The translations under genes were made by a program, and so were the position numbers. Shown piece after piece: positions 1 to 6,265 of a stretch of 11,070 nucleotides of DNA (within the stretch, counting starts at the first letter, position 1; the number at the start of each line of letters is the position of its first letter). A model generated the notes under the pieces. The model was not told the origin of the DNA. It was given only the letters and a program-made list of their open reading frames with translations, and made no database searches. Origin of the DNA: Hyphomicrobiales bacterium (GTDB lineage: Bacteria; Pseudomonadota; Alphaproteobacteria; Rhizobiales; Devosiaceae); assembly GCA_028290345.1 (NCBI GenBank), contig JAQGKB010000076.1:1-11070 (forward strand). Direction: 5' to 3'.

Positions 1-90
1 GTAGAGCGCCATCGCCGGCAGGGCGAAAAGATAGCCGGCGCGGGCTTGGCTGGCAGCAAGTTCGGAGCGCTTGGCGGTGATGGCGGTCAT
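1..90 (-). CDS. Sugar ABC transporter permease, MalF/UgpA type (N-terminal fragment)
   Basis: Only the first 30 codons are in the window; the gene runs off at base 1. The ATG at 90-88 opens a short, mostly polar N-terminus, followed by residues 19-30 (GYLFALPAMALY). That matches the usual opening of the first membrane segment in CUT1-family sugar permeases of the MalF/UgpA type. Such proteins form the inner-membrane channel with a second permease and an ATPase, and take sugar from the periplasmic binding protein. The gene lies directly downstream of a sugar-binding protein gene on the same strand, which is the normal order for these operons. No strong Shine-Dalgarno sequence is visible upstream. 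The call rests on position and a short motif, so the subfamily and substrate are unknown. Confidence 0.7.
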   Translation of the reverse strand, partial: MTAITAKRSELAASQARAGYLFALPAMALY

Positions 91-130
91 GGATGAACGA
101 TCTCGTCTGGACAGTCAGCGTTCCGAGCTT

Positions 131-235
131 ACCCCCACCCTTGACACCTCCCCACAAGGGGGAGGGAGACACGGAGGCCGTGCAAGTTGGCGTTCCCTCC
201 CCCCTGGGGGGAGGGAGGCGGCAGCGGGTGGGGGT
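131..235. repeat. Nested GC-rich intergenic palindrome, REP/MITE-like
   Basis: This element fills most of the 168-bp gap between the binding-protein gene and the permease gene. The outer arms ACCCCCACCC (131-140) and GGGTGGGGGT (226-235) are perfect reverse complements. Inner arms at about 149-168 and 194-213 pair over 20 bp with two mismatches. Each inner arm can itself fold, because a run of C is followed by a run of G. A small central hairpin, ACGG-AGG-CCGT, lies at 171-181. The layout resembles dispersed palindromic intergenic repeats known from Hyphomicrobiales genomes. Only one copy is in this window, so its repeated nature is inferred. As RNA it would form a stable structure between two operon genes and could protect or terminate the upstream message. 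Confidence 0.7.
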
Positions 236-258
236 TCTTGCCGTGGATTAACCTGAGC

Positions 259-1539
259 TCACCCGCCCTGCTGCTGCTTCAACCGTGCGAACGAGGCAGT
301 GAGCTCCGTGTCGGCCTGCTTCACGCCCTCGGCGATCGAGACTTCGTCGGCCATCATCGCAGTGTAGTAGCGAATGAAGATCTTCTCGACTTCCTGGAAG
401 TTGGCCGGGGACGGCACCGCCTTGGTATGCGCGAGCGTCTGGTAATAGAGCGCGGCGCTGGGCGGGAAGGCGAGGAATCCGGGAGTTTCGGCTGCCGATT
501 TGCGGCCCGGCACGCCGCCTCCGCCCTCGCCCTCTTCCTTCTGCGTCTCGGCGCTAGTCAGTTCGGTGATCAGCGCCTTGGCGAGTTCGGGATATTTGCT
601 GGCCTTGGAGACGGCATAGCCGCCGAAGCCGATGACGGTTGTGTCGCTCGCCTTGGCCGGCGGAATGGCGACATCCATGTTGAGCTTGGCCTTCTTGGCA
701 TTCTCGAGGATCCAGTGGCCGCGCGAAATCATGGCCACCTGTCCGGCGAAGTACTGGTTGTCCATGGTGTCCTTGCCCGGGATGGGCGAGACGCCGTCGA
801 CGTGGATCAGGTCGTGCAGGAACTGCAGGCTCTCACTCACCTTCGGATCGAGCATGTTGGAAGCCGTCCAGTCATCATTGAGGACGCCGGTGCCGTTAGA
901 GAAGAACCAGGGCTGCACGAAGAAGTTCTGGTTCGGCACTTCGTAGCCGAACTGGGTGACGGTGCCGGAACTGTCCTTGATGGTCAGTTTTTTAGCGACG
1001 TCGCGGAACTCGTCCCAGGTCCAGCCCTGCTTGGGATAAGGCACCCCCGCCTTATCGAACAGATCACGATTGTAGTTGATCATGATGTTGTTCCAAGTAA
1101 TCGGGACATAATAGATGTTGTTCTTGTAGGACGACTGCTGGAACAGGCTGGGCGCAAAATCGGAGAACCCGGGATTGGCTTTGACGTAGTCGTTCAGCGG
1201 CAGGAACATGTCCCGTGACGCAAAGGCCTGGAAGGTCTCGATGGCCGTGCCATAGACATCGGCCGCGGCGCCGGCATTGAACTGGGCGAGCACCTTTGTG
1301 ACGTAATCCCCCCACCCGCTGGCGATGGCGTCCATCTGCACGTCGACCTTGACGTTGGGATACTTGGCGTTGAAGCGCTTCACGGCGTTGTTGATCGCCG
1401 CCAGTTGCGCATCGCCGCCAAAGCTCTGCAGCTTCAGGTCCGCGGTCTCATTGGATTGCGCAAAGGCCATGCGCACGCCGGAGCTGGCCGCCAGCGCCGC
1501 CGTCGACAGCAAAAGCATGCGTCGTGTCAATTTCAGCAT
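259..1539 (-). CDS. Sugar ABC transporter substrate-binding protein (extracellular solute-binding family 1)
   Basis: This 426-aa periplasmic protein is of the MalE/UgpB type and would bind a sugar or oligosaccharide and deliver it to the permease encoded next. Residues 1-27 are a signal peptide with a twin-arginine-like start (TRRMLLL, 5-11), a hydrophobic core and a plausible AFA cleavage site. The mature part shows family features: a lobe-1 start with FNAKYPNVKV (57-66) and the hallmark NRDLFDKAGVPYP followed by GWTWDEF (157-178). Also present are an aromatic-rich stretch around 203-213 and GFGGYAVSK (304-312). Residues 335-342 are an unusual Glu/Gly-rich run (EEGEGGGG) before the usual VPGRKSA segment. 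I chose the ATG at 1539 because AGGGAGGAA lies a few bases upstream and the signal peptide begins there; an in-frame ATG 33 bases earlier adds only a charged stretch. Expression is probably controlled by the divergent LacI-type repressor. The substrate cannot be read from the sequence. Confidence 0.93.
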   Translation of the reverse strand: MLKLTRRMLLLSTAALAASSGVRMAFAQSNETADLKLQSFGGDAQLAAINNAVKRFNAKYPNVKVDVQMDAIASGWGDYVTKVLAQFNAGAAADVYGTAIETFQAFASRDMFLPLNDYVKANPGFSDFAPSLFQQSSYKNNIYYVPITWNNIMINYNRDLFDKAGVPYPKQGWTWDEFRDVAKKLTIKDSSGTVTQFGYEVPNQNFFVQPWFFSNGTGVLNDDWTASNMLDPKVSESLQFLHDLIHVDGVSPIPGKDTMDNQYFAGQVAMISRGHWILENAKKAKLNMDVAIPPAKASDTTVIGFGGYAVSKASKYPELAKALITELTSAETQKEEGEGGGGVPGRKSAAETPGFLAFPPSAALYYQTLAHTKAVPSPANFQEVEKIFIRYYTAMMADEVSIAEGVKQADTELTASFARLKQQQGG

Positions 1540-1593
1540 AGGTTCCTCCCTCTCGCCGCTCCTGGGCGGCATTTTCTTGGTCCTCGCAACGGT

Positions 1594-1605
1594 CGAAACG
1601 TTTCG
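1594..1605. promoter_or_regulatory. LacI-family operator, copy 1 (transporter-proximal)
   Basis: This is a perfect 12-bp palindrome, CGAAACGTTTCG, with the central CG step and GAAAC/GTTTC half-sites typical of LacI-family operators. The flanks extend the symmetry imperfectly: GGTCG at 1591-1595 is the reverse complement of CGACC at 1607-1611. It lies 55 bp upstream of the binding-protein start codon and 78 bp from copy 2, so it would fall inside the transcribed leader if the candidate promoter beside copy 2 is correct. Confidence 0.82.
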
Positions 1606-1671
1606 CCGACCGGGTCTGAAGCGCTCACCTTACCCGGGCAGCCGGGCTGGCGAGGCGGTTTTTACTGAATA

Positions 1672-1683
1672 CGAAACGTTTCG
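1672..1683. promoter_or_regulatory. LacI-family operator, copy 2 (at transporter promoter)
   Basis: The same perfect palindrome, CGAAACGTTTCG. On the minus strand it starts one base after the candidate -10 element and would cover the transcription start of the binding-protein gene, a classic repression position. It is probably the main operator of the transporter. Confidence 0.85.
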
Positions 1684-1684
1684 A

Positions 1685-1714
1685 ATAGTAAGCATGGGTT
1701 GCTGATGTTAGCAA
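1685..1714 (-). promoter_or_regulatory. Candidate sigma-70-type promoter for the sugar transporter genes
   Basis: Reading the minus strand, TTGCTA (1714-1709, 4/6 to the -35 consensus) is followed after 18 bases by TACTAT (1690-1685, 4/6 to the -10 consensus). Operator copy 2 begins right after the -10. The elements are weak individually, and the call is supported mainly by their spacing and the operator position. The -35 overlaps a small inverted repeat (TTGCT at 1699-1703, AGCAA at 1710-1714). Confidence 0.4.
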
Positions 1715-1789
1715 GCTGCCAAATCGGGAAAGTAGGACACCGAAAGCACCGCGGCGAGGACGGTGGATTTGCCCGTGGGTTTGCAAACA

Positions 1790-1801
1790 CGAAACGTTTC
1801 G
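1790..1801. promoter_or_regulatory. LacI-family operator, copy 3 (repressor-proximal)
   Basis: The third perfect copy of CGAAACGTTTCG lies 40 bp upstream of the repressor start codon and 118 bp from copy 2 (centre to centre). Its position suggests that the repressor limits its own synthesis. With copies 1 and 2 it could also support DNA looping by a tetrameric or paired dimeric repressor. Confidence 0.8.
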
Positions 1802-1841
1802 GGTACCTGACGGAGCAGACATATATTGCAGGTTGGGATTC

Positions 1842-2849
1842 GTGGCGACGATCAAGGATGTGGCGCGACGCGCCGGGGTTGCGATCTCGACGGTGTCGGC
1901 GGTGATCAACCGCTCGGCGCCGGTCAGCGAGGCCGCCATCGAACGGGTCGAACGCGCCATCGCCGATATCGGTTATACCCCGCACGGCGCAGCCCAATCG
2001 CTGCGCAGCGGGCAATCGCGGATTATCGGCATGATCATGCCGACAATCTTCAACCCGCATTTCGCCACGGCTGCCCGCGTCGTGGAAAACATCTGCCTGG
2101 CGGCGGGCTACATGTCGGTGGTCTATTCCACCGGCGAGGATTCCGAGCGGGAAAACCAGATCCTCAAGATGATGCGCATGCAGCGCGTTGCCGGGCTGAT
2201 CATCATCCCCAGCGCCTCGGACGCCGAACACGGTGCACGGCTCAACGCCGAGATCCATGTGCCGACGGTGCTGCTCGACAGTTTCGTCGAAAACATGCCG
2301 CATGACGTGGTGAAACTCGACAACGTCAAGGCCACACGCATCGCCATGGATTACCTGATCGAACTGGGGCACCAGCGCATCGGCATCCTGGCCGGTCGGC
2401 ATGGCATCGCCACGTCCGACGACCGGCTGCAGGGCTGCATCGAGGCGCTGCAGGCGGCGGGGCTGCCGATCGCGGACGACCTGATCTATGAGGCAAAATT
2501 CCAGCGCAACGATGCCTATGAAGGCGCGCTGCAGCTGATGTCACGGCCCGACCGGCCCACGGCGCTGTTGGCATTCTCGAACTTGATGACGCTGGGCATG
2601 ATGCAGGGCCTCACCGAGCTGAATCTTTCCGTACCGGACGACGTCTCGATCGCCGGGATCGATGATTTCGACTGGGCCGAAATCATGAGCCCTAGACTGA
2701 CCGTGGTTTCGGTGCCGATCGCCGATATGGCCAAGCGGGCGATCGACATGCTGCTAGCCCAAATCGAAAGCAAGCAGCCGCCGACCGGGCACCATACCCT
2801 GTATCAGCCGACGCTGATCGTGCGCGGCTCCTGCGTGCCGCTGCCTTGA
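1842..2849 (+). CDS. LacI/GalR-family transcriptional repressor
   Basis: This 335-aa protein is of standard LacI-family length. Residues 3-23 form the N-terminal helix-turn-helix (TIKDVARRAGV, then STVSAVIN), and a hinge helix lies at about 49-57 (GAAQSLRSG). The rest is a periplasmic-binding-protein-like effector domain starting at IIGMIMP (61-67), with family marks such as the VPTVLLD strand, AMDYLIELGHQRIGILAG, and VSIAGIDDFDW in the dimer core. It would bind the three CGAAACGTTTCG sites beside it and release DNA when a sugar, probably the transporter substrate, is bound. I chose the GTG at 1842 because it gives the typical MATIKDVA start. An in-frame TTG at 1833 would add three residues; neither has a strong ribosome site. 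The recognition helix carries Ala where many relatives have Arg (VSAVIN). The ligand cannot be inferred from the sequence. Confidence 0.93.
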   Translation: MATIKDVARRAGVAISTVSAVINRSAPVSEAAIERVERAIADIGYTPHGAAQSLRSGQSRIIGMIMPTIFNPHFATAARVVENICLAAGYMSVVYSTGEDSERENQILKMMRMQRVAGLIIIPSASDAEHGARLNAEIHVPTVLLDSFVENMPHDVVKLDNVKATRIAMDYLIELGHQRIGILAGRHGIATSDDRLQGCIEALQAAGLPIADDLIYEAKFQRNDAYEGALQLMSRPDRPTALLAFSNLMTLGMMQGLTELNLSVPDDVSIAGIDDFDWAEIMSPRLTVVSVPIADMAKRAIDMLLAQIESKQPPTGHHTLYQPTLIVRGSCVPLP

Positions 2850-2852
2850 ACG

Positions 2853-2873
2853 CTTGCGTTGGCCTCGCGCAAG
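2853..2873. terminator. Small hairpin between convergent lacI-type and araC-type genes
   Basis: CTTGCG (2853-2858) and CGCAAG (2868-2873) can pair around a 9-base loop, 3 bp after the repressor stop codon and in the 38-bp gap before the convergent regulator's stop. There is no clear run of T on either side, so this is a weak candidate for an intrinsic terminator. Confidence 0.3.
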
Positions 2874-2887
2874 ACAAGGTGGTGCCC

Positions 2888-3868
2888 CTAGGTCAGCAAA
2901 GACTCGCCGGATTGCGCCGGAAAAGGCACTTGAGTGACTGGGCGCCCGTCGCCGGAACGCACGCTGCTGCGGTAGCGCTTAGGCGCCATGCCCTTGGTCC
3001 GCTTGAAAGCGTTGCTGAAGGCGCTTTCCGACGCATAGCCCAAGGCCAGCGCGAGCGTTGATACCGGAACGTCGCTCTCGCGCAGGTCGCGCTCGGCGAG
3101 GTGCATGCGCCAGCCGAGCAGGTAGGCGAGCGGAGGGAGCCCGACCACGCTCTTGAAGCGGGCGGCAAAGGTGGTCCTCGACATGGCCACGGCCTTCGCC
3201 AACTCGTCGAGGGTCCAGGGGCGGGCGGGATCGCCGTGCATCAGGCGGAGCGCCGGTGCGATACGCTCGTCGCCAAGGGCTCTCAGCCAGCCGGCCGCCG
3301 TGTGGCTCGAAGTGGCGAGGTGGAAGCGCAGAGCCTGGACAAACAGCAATTGGGCAAGCTGGGCAGTCGCCACCTCGGCGCCGGGGCGCTCTGCGCTCCG
3401 CTCTCGGACCAGTTGATCGAGCAGCCAGCGCAGCGCCGCCGCCTCGCTCGATGTGCCGTGTACGTGGATCAGTGGCGGCAGGACGTCGAGCAGCAAAGGC
3501 TGGCGGGCCGGATCGAGCGCCACGTGGCCGCCGAGCATGAAGAAATCCCGGGGCTCGCCGAGTTGCCCGATGCCATCGACCACGCGATCGTACGGCGCGA
3601 TCGCCTCGGGCGGCTCGAAGCTCGGATCACTGGTCAGCGCAAGCGCGCGCTTGCCGTTGACCACGATCACGTCGCCGGTCTCGAGGCGAAGCGGGGCGGC
3701 CAGTTGCTCCATCAACAGCCAGCAGGAGCCTTCGGCCACGGCCATGAACTTGACAGCGTCGGGCTGTGGAAAGCGCCTGGCCCATCTACCGCCTGCAGCA
3801 AGGCCGCCGCTGAGCAGGCATTGCGCGTCGAGGAGATCGAGGATCTGGGAAAGGGGATCGGCCATCAT
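2888..3868 (-). CDS. AraC-family regulator with Cupin_6-type sensor domain
   Basis: This 326-aa transcription factor has two parts. Residues 1 to about 190 match the Cupin_6-type sensor domain: DPLSQILDLL at the start, LSGGLAAGGRWARRFP, RLETGDVIVVNG (61-72), FFMLGGHV (109-116), PPLIHVHG and the long helix EAAALRWLLDQLVRE. Residues 210-302 are the C-terminal AraC domain with two helix-turn-helix units, WTLDELAKAVAMSRTTFAAR (218-237) and VSTLALALGYASESAFSNAF (269-288), ending in the family motif KGMAPKRYR. I start at the paired ATG codons 3868/3865, where the family consensus begins; longer in-frame starts run into the divergent reductase gene. It is divergent to that gene by 94 bp and probably regulates it. 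Proteins of this architecture often sit beside a reductase gene; the inducer is unknown. Confidence 0.9.
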   Translation of the reverse strand: MMADPLSQILDLLDAQCLLSGGLAAGGRWARRFPQPDAVKFMAVAEGSCWLLMEQLAAPLRLETGDVIVVNGKRALALTSDPSFEPPEAIAPYDRVVDGIGQLGEPRDFFMLGGHVALDPARQPLLLDVLPPLIHVHGTSSEAAALRWLLDQLVRERSAERPGAEVATAQLAQLLFVQALRFHLATSSHTAAGWLRALGDERIAPALRLMHGDPARPWTLDELAKAVAMSRTTFAARFKSVVGLPPLAYLLGWRMHLAERDLRESDVPVSTLALALGYASESAFSNAFKRTKGMAPKRYRSSVRSGDGRPVTQVPFPAQSGESLLT

Positions 3869-3962
3869 GCCGTACGATCGCGCATAAAATCGGGACTTGC
3901 AAGCATTGGGAATCCGAGCGGCGGGGCATAGGTAAGCTTCACCACATTGCAGGAGATATTCC
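3869..3962. promoter_or_regulatory. Divergent promoter region between AraC-type regulator and reductase
   Basis: This 94-bp gap must hold promoters for both flanking genes. Visible elements are an 8-bp palindrome CTTGCAAG (3896-3903) and a good Shine-Dalgarno sequence, AGGAGA (3951-3956), six bases before the reductase ATG. I find no convincing -35/-10 pair on either strand. The palindrome is too short to name as an operator, but it is the clearest symmetric site for a regulator here. Confidence 0.5.
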
Positions 3963-4934
3963 ATGGCCACCGCCCAGACACCCATTCATTCCGGATTCGG
4001 AGCAGCAACCACCGCCGCCGAGGCGGTTCGAGGCCGCGATCTTACCGGCAAAGTCGCCATCGTTACCGGCGGTTATGCCGGCATGGGCCTTGAGATCACC
4101 AAGGCGCTCACCTCGGCCGGAGCCACCGTCGTCGTTCCGGCACGGGATCACCAAAAAGCCGAGCAAGCGCTGGCATCGGTGGAGCGCGTGGAGCTGGAGG
4201 CGCTCGATCTGATGGATGCCGCATCGGTCGACGGTTTTGCCGACCGGTTCCTCGCGTCCGGCCGGGCGCTGCATCTGCTGGTGAACAATGCCGGCATCAT
4301 GTACAGCCCGCTTATCCGCGACGCGCGCGGCAATGAATCGCAATTTTCGACCAACCATTTGGGCCACTTCCAACTCGCTGTGCGACTTTGGCCGGCGCTG
4401 CTGCGCGCCGGCGGCGCCCGGGTGGTCTCGGTCTCTTCGCGCGGTCATCTGTTCGCTGGCGTCGACCTCGACGACCCGAACTTCGAGACGCGCGCTTACG
4501 ACCGACGGATCGCCTACGGGCAGTCGAAATCGGCCAATGCGCTATGCGCGGTTGCGCTCGATGCCCGCGGCGCGCCGAACGGCATTCGGGCCTTTTCCCT
4601 GCATCCCGGCGGAGTGATCACCGACCTGACCCGCTATATGTCGGCCGAGGAAATCCGCGCCTCCGGCTTTGTCGATGCAGAGGGGCGGCCCGTCATCGAT
4701 CCGGCACGTAACATGAAGACGGCCGAACAGGGCGCGGCCACGGCCGTCTGGTGTGCGACCAGCCCGCAGCTCGACGGGCTGGGCGGCGTCTATTGCGAAA
4801 ACTGCGATATCGCGGCTGCGTTTCCTGCCGACTCGACCGAGATGCTGGGCGTTCGGCCCTGGGCGATGGACCCCCAACTGGCAGACCGCCTATGGACTCT
4901 GAGCGAGCGGCTTACCAGCGCCAGCCTGGGCTAG
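3963..4934 (+). CDS. Short-chain dehydrogenase/reductase (SDR), retinol-dehydrogenase/WWOX-like type
   Basis: This 323-aa cytosolic oxidoreductase has all the classical SDR elements: the nucleotide-binding motif TGGYAGMG (35-42), an acidic residue after the third strand (LDLMD, 81-85), NNAG (108-111), N131, S158 in VSSRGH, and the catalytic pair Y185 and K189 in YGQSK. HPGG (214-217) follows the sixth strand. The Arg in VVVPARD (R61), after the second strand, suggests a preference for NADP(H). At over 300 residues with a long C-terminal part after HPGG, it fits the retinol-dehydrogenase or oxidoreductase-like subgroup rather than the 250-residue FabG type. The start is supported by AGGAGA six bases upstream. 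It is divergent to an AraC-type regulator, its likely controller. Its substrate cannot be named; an aldehyde, ketone or alcohol is expected from the fold. Confidence 0.93.
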   Translation: MATAQTPIHSGFGAATTAAEAVRGRDLTGKVAIVTGGYAGMGLEITKALTSAGATVVVPARDHQKAEQALASVERVELEALDLMDAASVDGFADRFLASGRALHLLVNNAGIMYSPLIRDARGNESQFSTNHLGHFQLAVRLWPALLRAGGARVVSVSSRGHLFAGVDLDDPNFETRAYDRRIAYGQSKSANALCAVALDARGAPNGIRAFSLHPGGVITDLTRYMSAEEIRASGFVDAEGRPVIDPARNMKTAEQGAATAVWCATSPQLDGLGGVYCENCDIAAAFPADSTEMLGVRPWAMDPQLADRLWTLSERLTSASLG

Positions 4935-4940
4935 GTGCAA

Positions 4941-5774
4941 TCAAAACAACGAAAAACGCCGCGAAAGGCCGGCGCTGATGGTGAATTGGTTTTGGCTGCC
5001 GGCCTGGACGATTGGGGAGTTGGCGGCTCCGCCAACCATGCGGTGGTAAGAGGCATCCACGTTGAGAAAGTAATCCGGCAGGAACTCGTATCGGCCCGAC
5101 GCGCTGAACCCGACCGACTTCAGGCCGCCCTCTGGATCGAAGGCGGTCAGTCGCCCGCCGGTTTGCAGGGCCTGGGCGGGCGTGACGCCAAAATAGGTGT
5201 CCATATAGCTGTTCGAGGCAAGGTTCAGGACGGGGCCGATGATTATTTCGAGCCCTGGTGCCGGACGAGCAATAAGGTTGGCGCCCACCTCGCCGACGAG
5301 ACCGCTGGCGCCGCCAAAAGTGTAACGCGCCGCGCCGTAGACTTGCACGCTGGCGTCCGGGCCAAGTTTCCACTCGTAAGCGAGCTTGGCGCCCGCTCCA
5401 TAAGTGGCCGCGACATCGTCGAGGCCACTGAGGGCCGCGTGGCCGGCACTTGCGCGGACGCCAACGTAGCTGAACGATGGGTGGATCGAAAAACCGGTGT
5501 GGTCGCCACTACCGGTCTCGGTCAGCCCCGGAATATTCAGGCGCTCGACCTTGATGATTGGAACAAACGCGGTCGCGTAGTCCGCTGACCCCTCATAGGC
5601 CGGGGCAGTTCCCACCCCGGCGCCGACGTCGATAACGAGGTTTGGTTCCGACGTGACCGCCGGAACGTCAGGCAGGGCGTTGCCGTACATGTCGAGATTG
5701 GCCGCGAGGGCGGTTGAGGCGGTGGCGGTGATGGCGCCGAGGCAGGCTGCGAACGGCAAAATGAAACGGCGCAT
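4941..5774 (-). CDS. MipA/OmpV-family outer-membrane protein
   Basis: This 277-aa protein has a Sec signal peptide (residues 1-24, ending in TALA) and a mature part made of alternating strands, consistent with an outer-membrane beta-barrel. Family signs are APAYEGSADY (57-66), the SYMDTYFGVTPAQAL segment late in the barrel, and a C-terminal aromatic (final residues SLF), the usual sorting signal of outer-membrane proteins. MipA of E. coli was described as a scaffold linking a transglycosylase and a transpeptidase, but most family members are uncharacterised and some respond to envelope stress or antibiotics, so the family name should not be read as a function. It follows the DUF2147-like gene by 26 bp on the same strand and probably shares its transcript. 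Its own ribosome site is weak, which fits coupled translation. The stop codon is 6 bp from the stop of the convergent reductase gene. Confidence 0.88.
   Translation of the reverse strand: MRRFILPFAACLGAITATASTALAANLDMYGNALPDVPAVTSEPNLVIDVGAGVGTAPAYEGSADYATAFVPIIKVERLNIPGLTETGSGDHTGFSIHPSFSYVGVRASAGHAALSGLDDVAATYGAGAKLAYEWKLGPDASVQVYGAARYTFGGASGLVGEVGANLIARPAPGLEIIIGPVLNLASNSYMDTYFGVTPAQALQTGGRLTAFDPEGGLKSVGFSASGRYEFLPDYFLNVDASYHRMVGGAANSPIVQAGSQNQFTISAGLSRRFSLF
4943..4974 (-). terminator. Possible intrinsic terminator overlapping the 3' end of the mipA-like gene
   Basis: On the minus strand a 5-bp GC stem (4974-4970 with 4961-4957, loop of 8) is followed by TTTTTCGTTGTTTTGA. This has the form of an intrinsic terminator for the minus strand only. 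However, the stem and T-run lie within the last codons of the gene, so a ribosome reaching the stop would disturb it. That overlap keeps the confidence low. Confidence 0.35.
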
Positions 5775-5800
5775 GGGTCACTCGGGTTTTGGTGGTCCGG

Positions 5801-6202
5801 CTACTTCGAGATCTTCACCAGCTCGAAGCTCTTGCATAACACGAAGTAGCAGCCAGCGATCGTGACGGCCATGGGACCGGTGAAGGTCAGCGTGGCATCG
5901 ACGTCATGGCCTTGGAATTTCATCGGTCCCTTCCACACATTCGGGCCGGAATGCGCGGCTTCCTTGATCGCATACTGGCCAAGGTCGTTCTTGGCGGAAG
6001 ACGCCATGCCCTTGGCATCGAGCCAGGAAAGCGTAGCGCAGAGCTTGCCGCCATCGCCGCCGCAATAGGCGAGGTCGTAGTGCGAACTCCCGGAAACGGT
6101 CTGCCAGCTTCCGGTCGGATCGAACTCGGCGGCGGACGCGGCGCCGCCGGCCAGCGCGCAGGAAAGCATTCCGGCTACGATTATTTTGACGATAGAACGC
6201 AT
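5801..6202 (-). CDS. Small secreted protein, divergent DUF2147-like
   Basis: This 133-aa protein has a signal peptide (about residues 1-24, ending in AASA). The mature part resembles the DUF2147 fold: FDPTGSWQT at the start, a CGG...LCATLSWLDAKG segment (47-65), NVWKGPM in the middle, and a final GCYFVLCKSFELVKI (117-131). The four mature cysteines (C47, C55, C118, C123) sit where the family has them and could form two disulfides in the periplasm. No biochemical role is established for the family, and no catalytic residues can be named. The start is supported by GGAG six bases before the ATG. It precedes the MipA/OmpV-family gene by 26 bp and follows the histidine-kinase gene after 71 bp on the same strand, so an envelope-related job controlled by that kinase is plausible but unproven. 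Confidence 0.75.
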   Translation of the reverse strand: MRSIVKIIVAGMLSCALAGGAASAAEFDPTGSWQTVSGSSHYDLAYCGGDGGKLCATLSWLDAKGMASSAKNDLGQYAIKEAAHSGPNVWKGPMKFQGHDVDATLTFTGPMAVTIAGCYFVLCKSFELVKISK

Positions 6203-6235
6203 GTCTTACTCCAATGTTGCTGATTTCTGCGGTAG

Positions 6236-6265
6236 CCGGCGAATTGCACTGGGCTGTTTCGCCGG
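6236..6265. repeat. 8-bp inverted repeat between histidine-kinase and DUF2147-like genes
   Basis: CCGGCGAA (6236-6243) and TTCGCCGG (6258-6265) are perfect reverse complements around a 14-base loop, within the 71-bp gap between two same-strand genes. The repeat is GC-rich and has no following T-run. It could be a transcript-stabilising hairpin, a weak terminator for the upstream operon, or a protein-binding site for the downstream pair. I see no good promoter hexamers in the gap. Confidence 0.5.

Larger units (their letters stand above)
1540..1841. promoter_or_regulatory. Divergent control region between transporter and LacI-type repressor genes
   Basis: This 302-bp non-coding stretch separates the minus-strand transporter genes from the plus-strand repressor gene. 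It holds three identical 12-bp palindromes, a candidate transporter promoter and the transporter Shine-Dalgarno sequence, all listed separately. For the repressor gene, the best -10-like hexamer is TATATT at 1822-1827 (5/6 to consensus), but no good -35 lies upstream of it. If used, it would place the transcription start within about ten bases of the GTG start codon. An alternative -35-like TTGCAA at 1781-1786 has the third operator in its spacer but only a poor -10. I see no convincing small gene here; short open frames overlap the operators and have no ribosome site. Confidence 0.75.

Noticed and set aside
71..256. 61-codon plus-strand frame across the permease start and the palindrome
   Set aside because: The translation is low-complexity and built from the repeat; it overlaps the permease start codon and has no ribosome site.
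187..1218. 343-codon open frame on the plus strand opposite the sugar-binding protein gene
   Set aside because: It is antisense to a clear family member, starts inside the palindromic repeat, and its translation shows no recognisable domain. Long antisense frames are expected in GC-rich genes.
1540..1572. Longer N-terminus for the sugar-binding protein (ATG at 1572)
   Set aside because: It would put a charged 11-residue stretch before the signal peptide and place the strong AGGGAGGAA ribosome site inside the coding region.
1662..2402. 246-codon minus-strand open frame opposite the LacI-type gene
   Set aside because: It runs through the operator region and the DNA-binding domain of the real gene and has no family features or ribosome site.
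3101..3931. 276-codon plus-strand open frame opposite the AraC-type gene
   Set aside because: The opposite strand carries a complete AraC/cupin protein; this translation is His/Gln/Arg-rich and lacks domain signs.
3869..3985. Longer N-terminus for the AraC-type regulator (start at 3985)
   Set aside because: It would overlap the SDR start and its ribosome site, and the extra residues do not match the Cupin_6 family start.
4935..5588. 217-codon plus-strand open frame opposite the MipA-like gene
   Set aside because: It begins immediately after the SDR stop, but the minus strand has the signal peptide and barrel pattern; no independent support.
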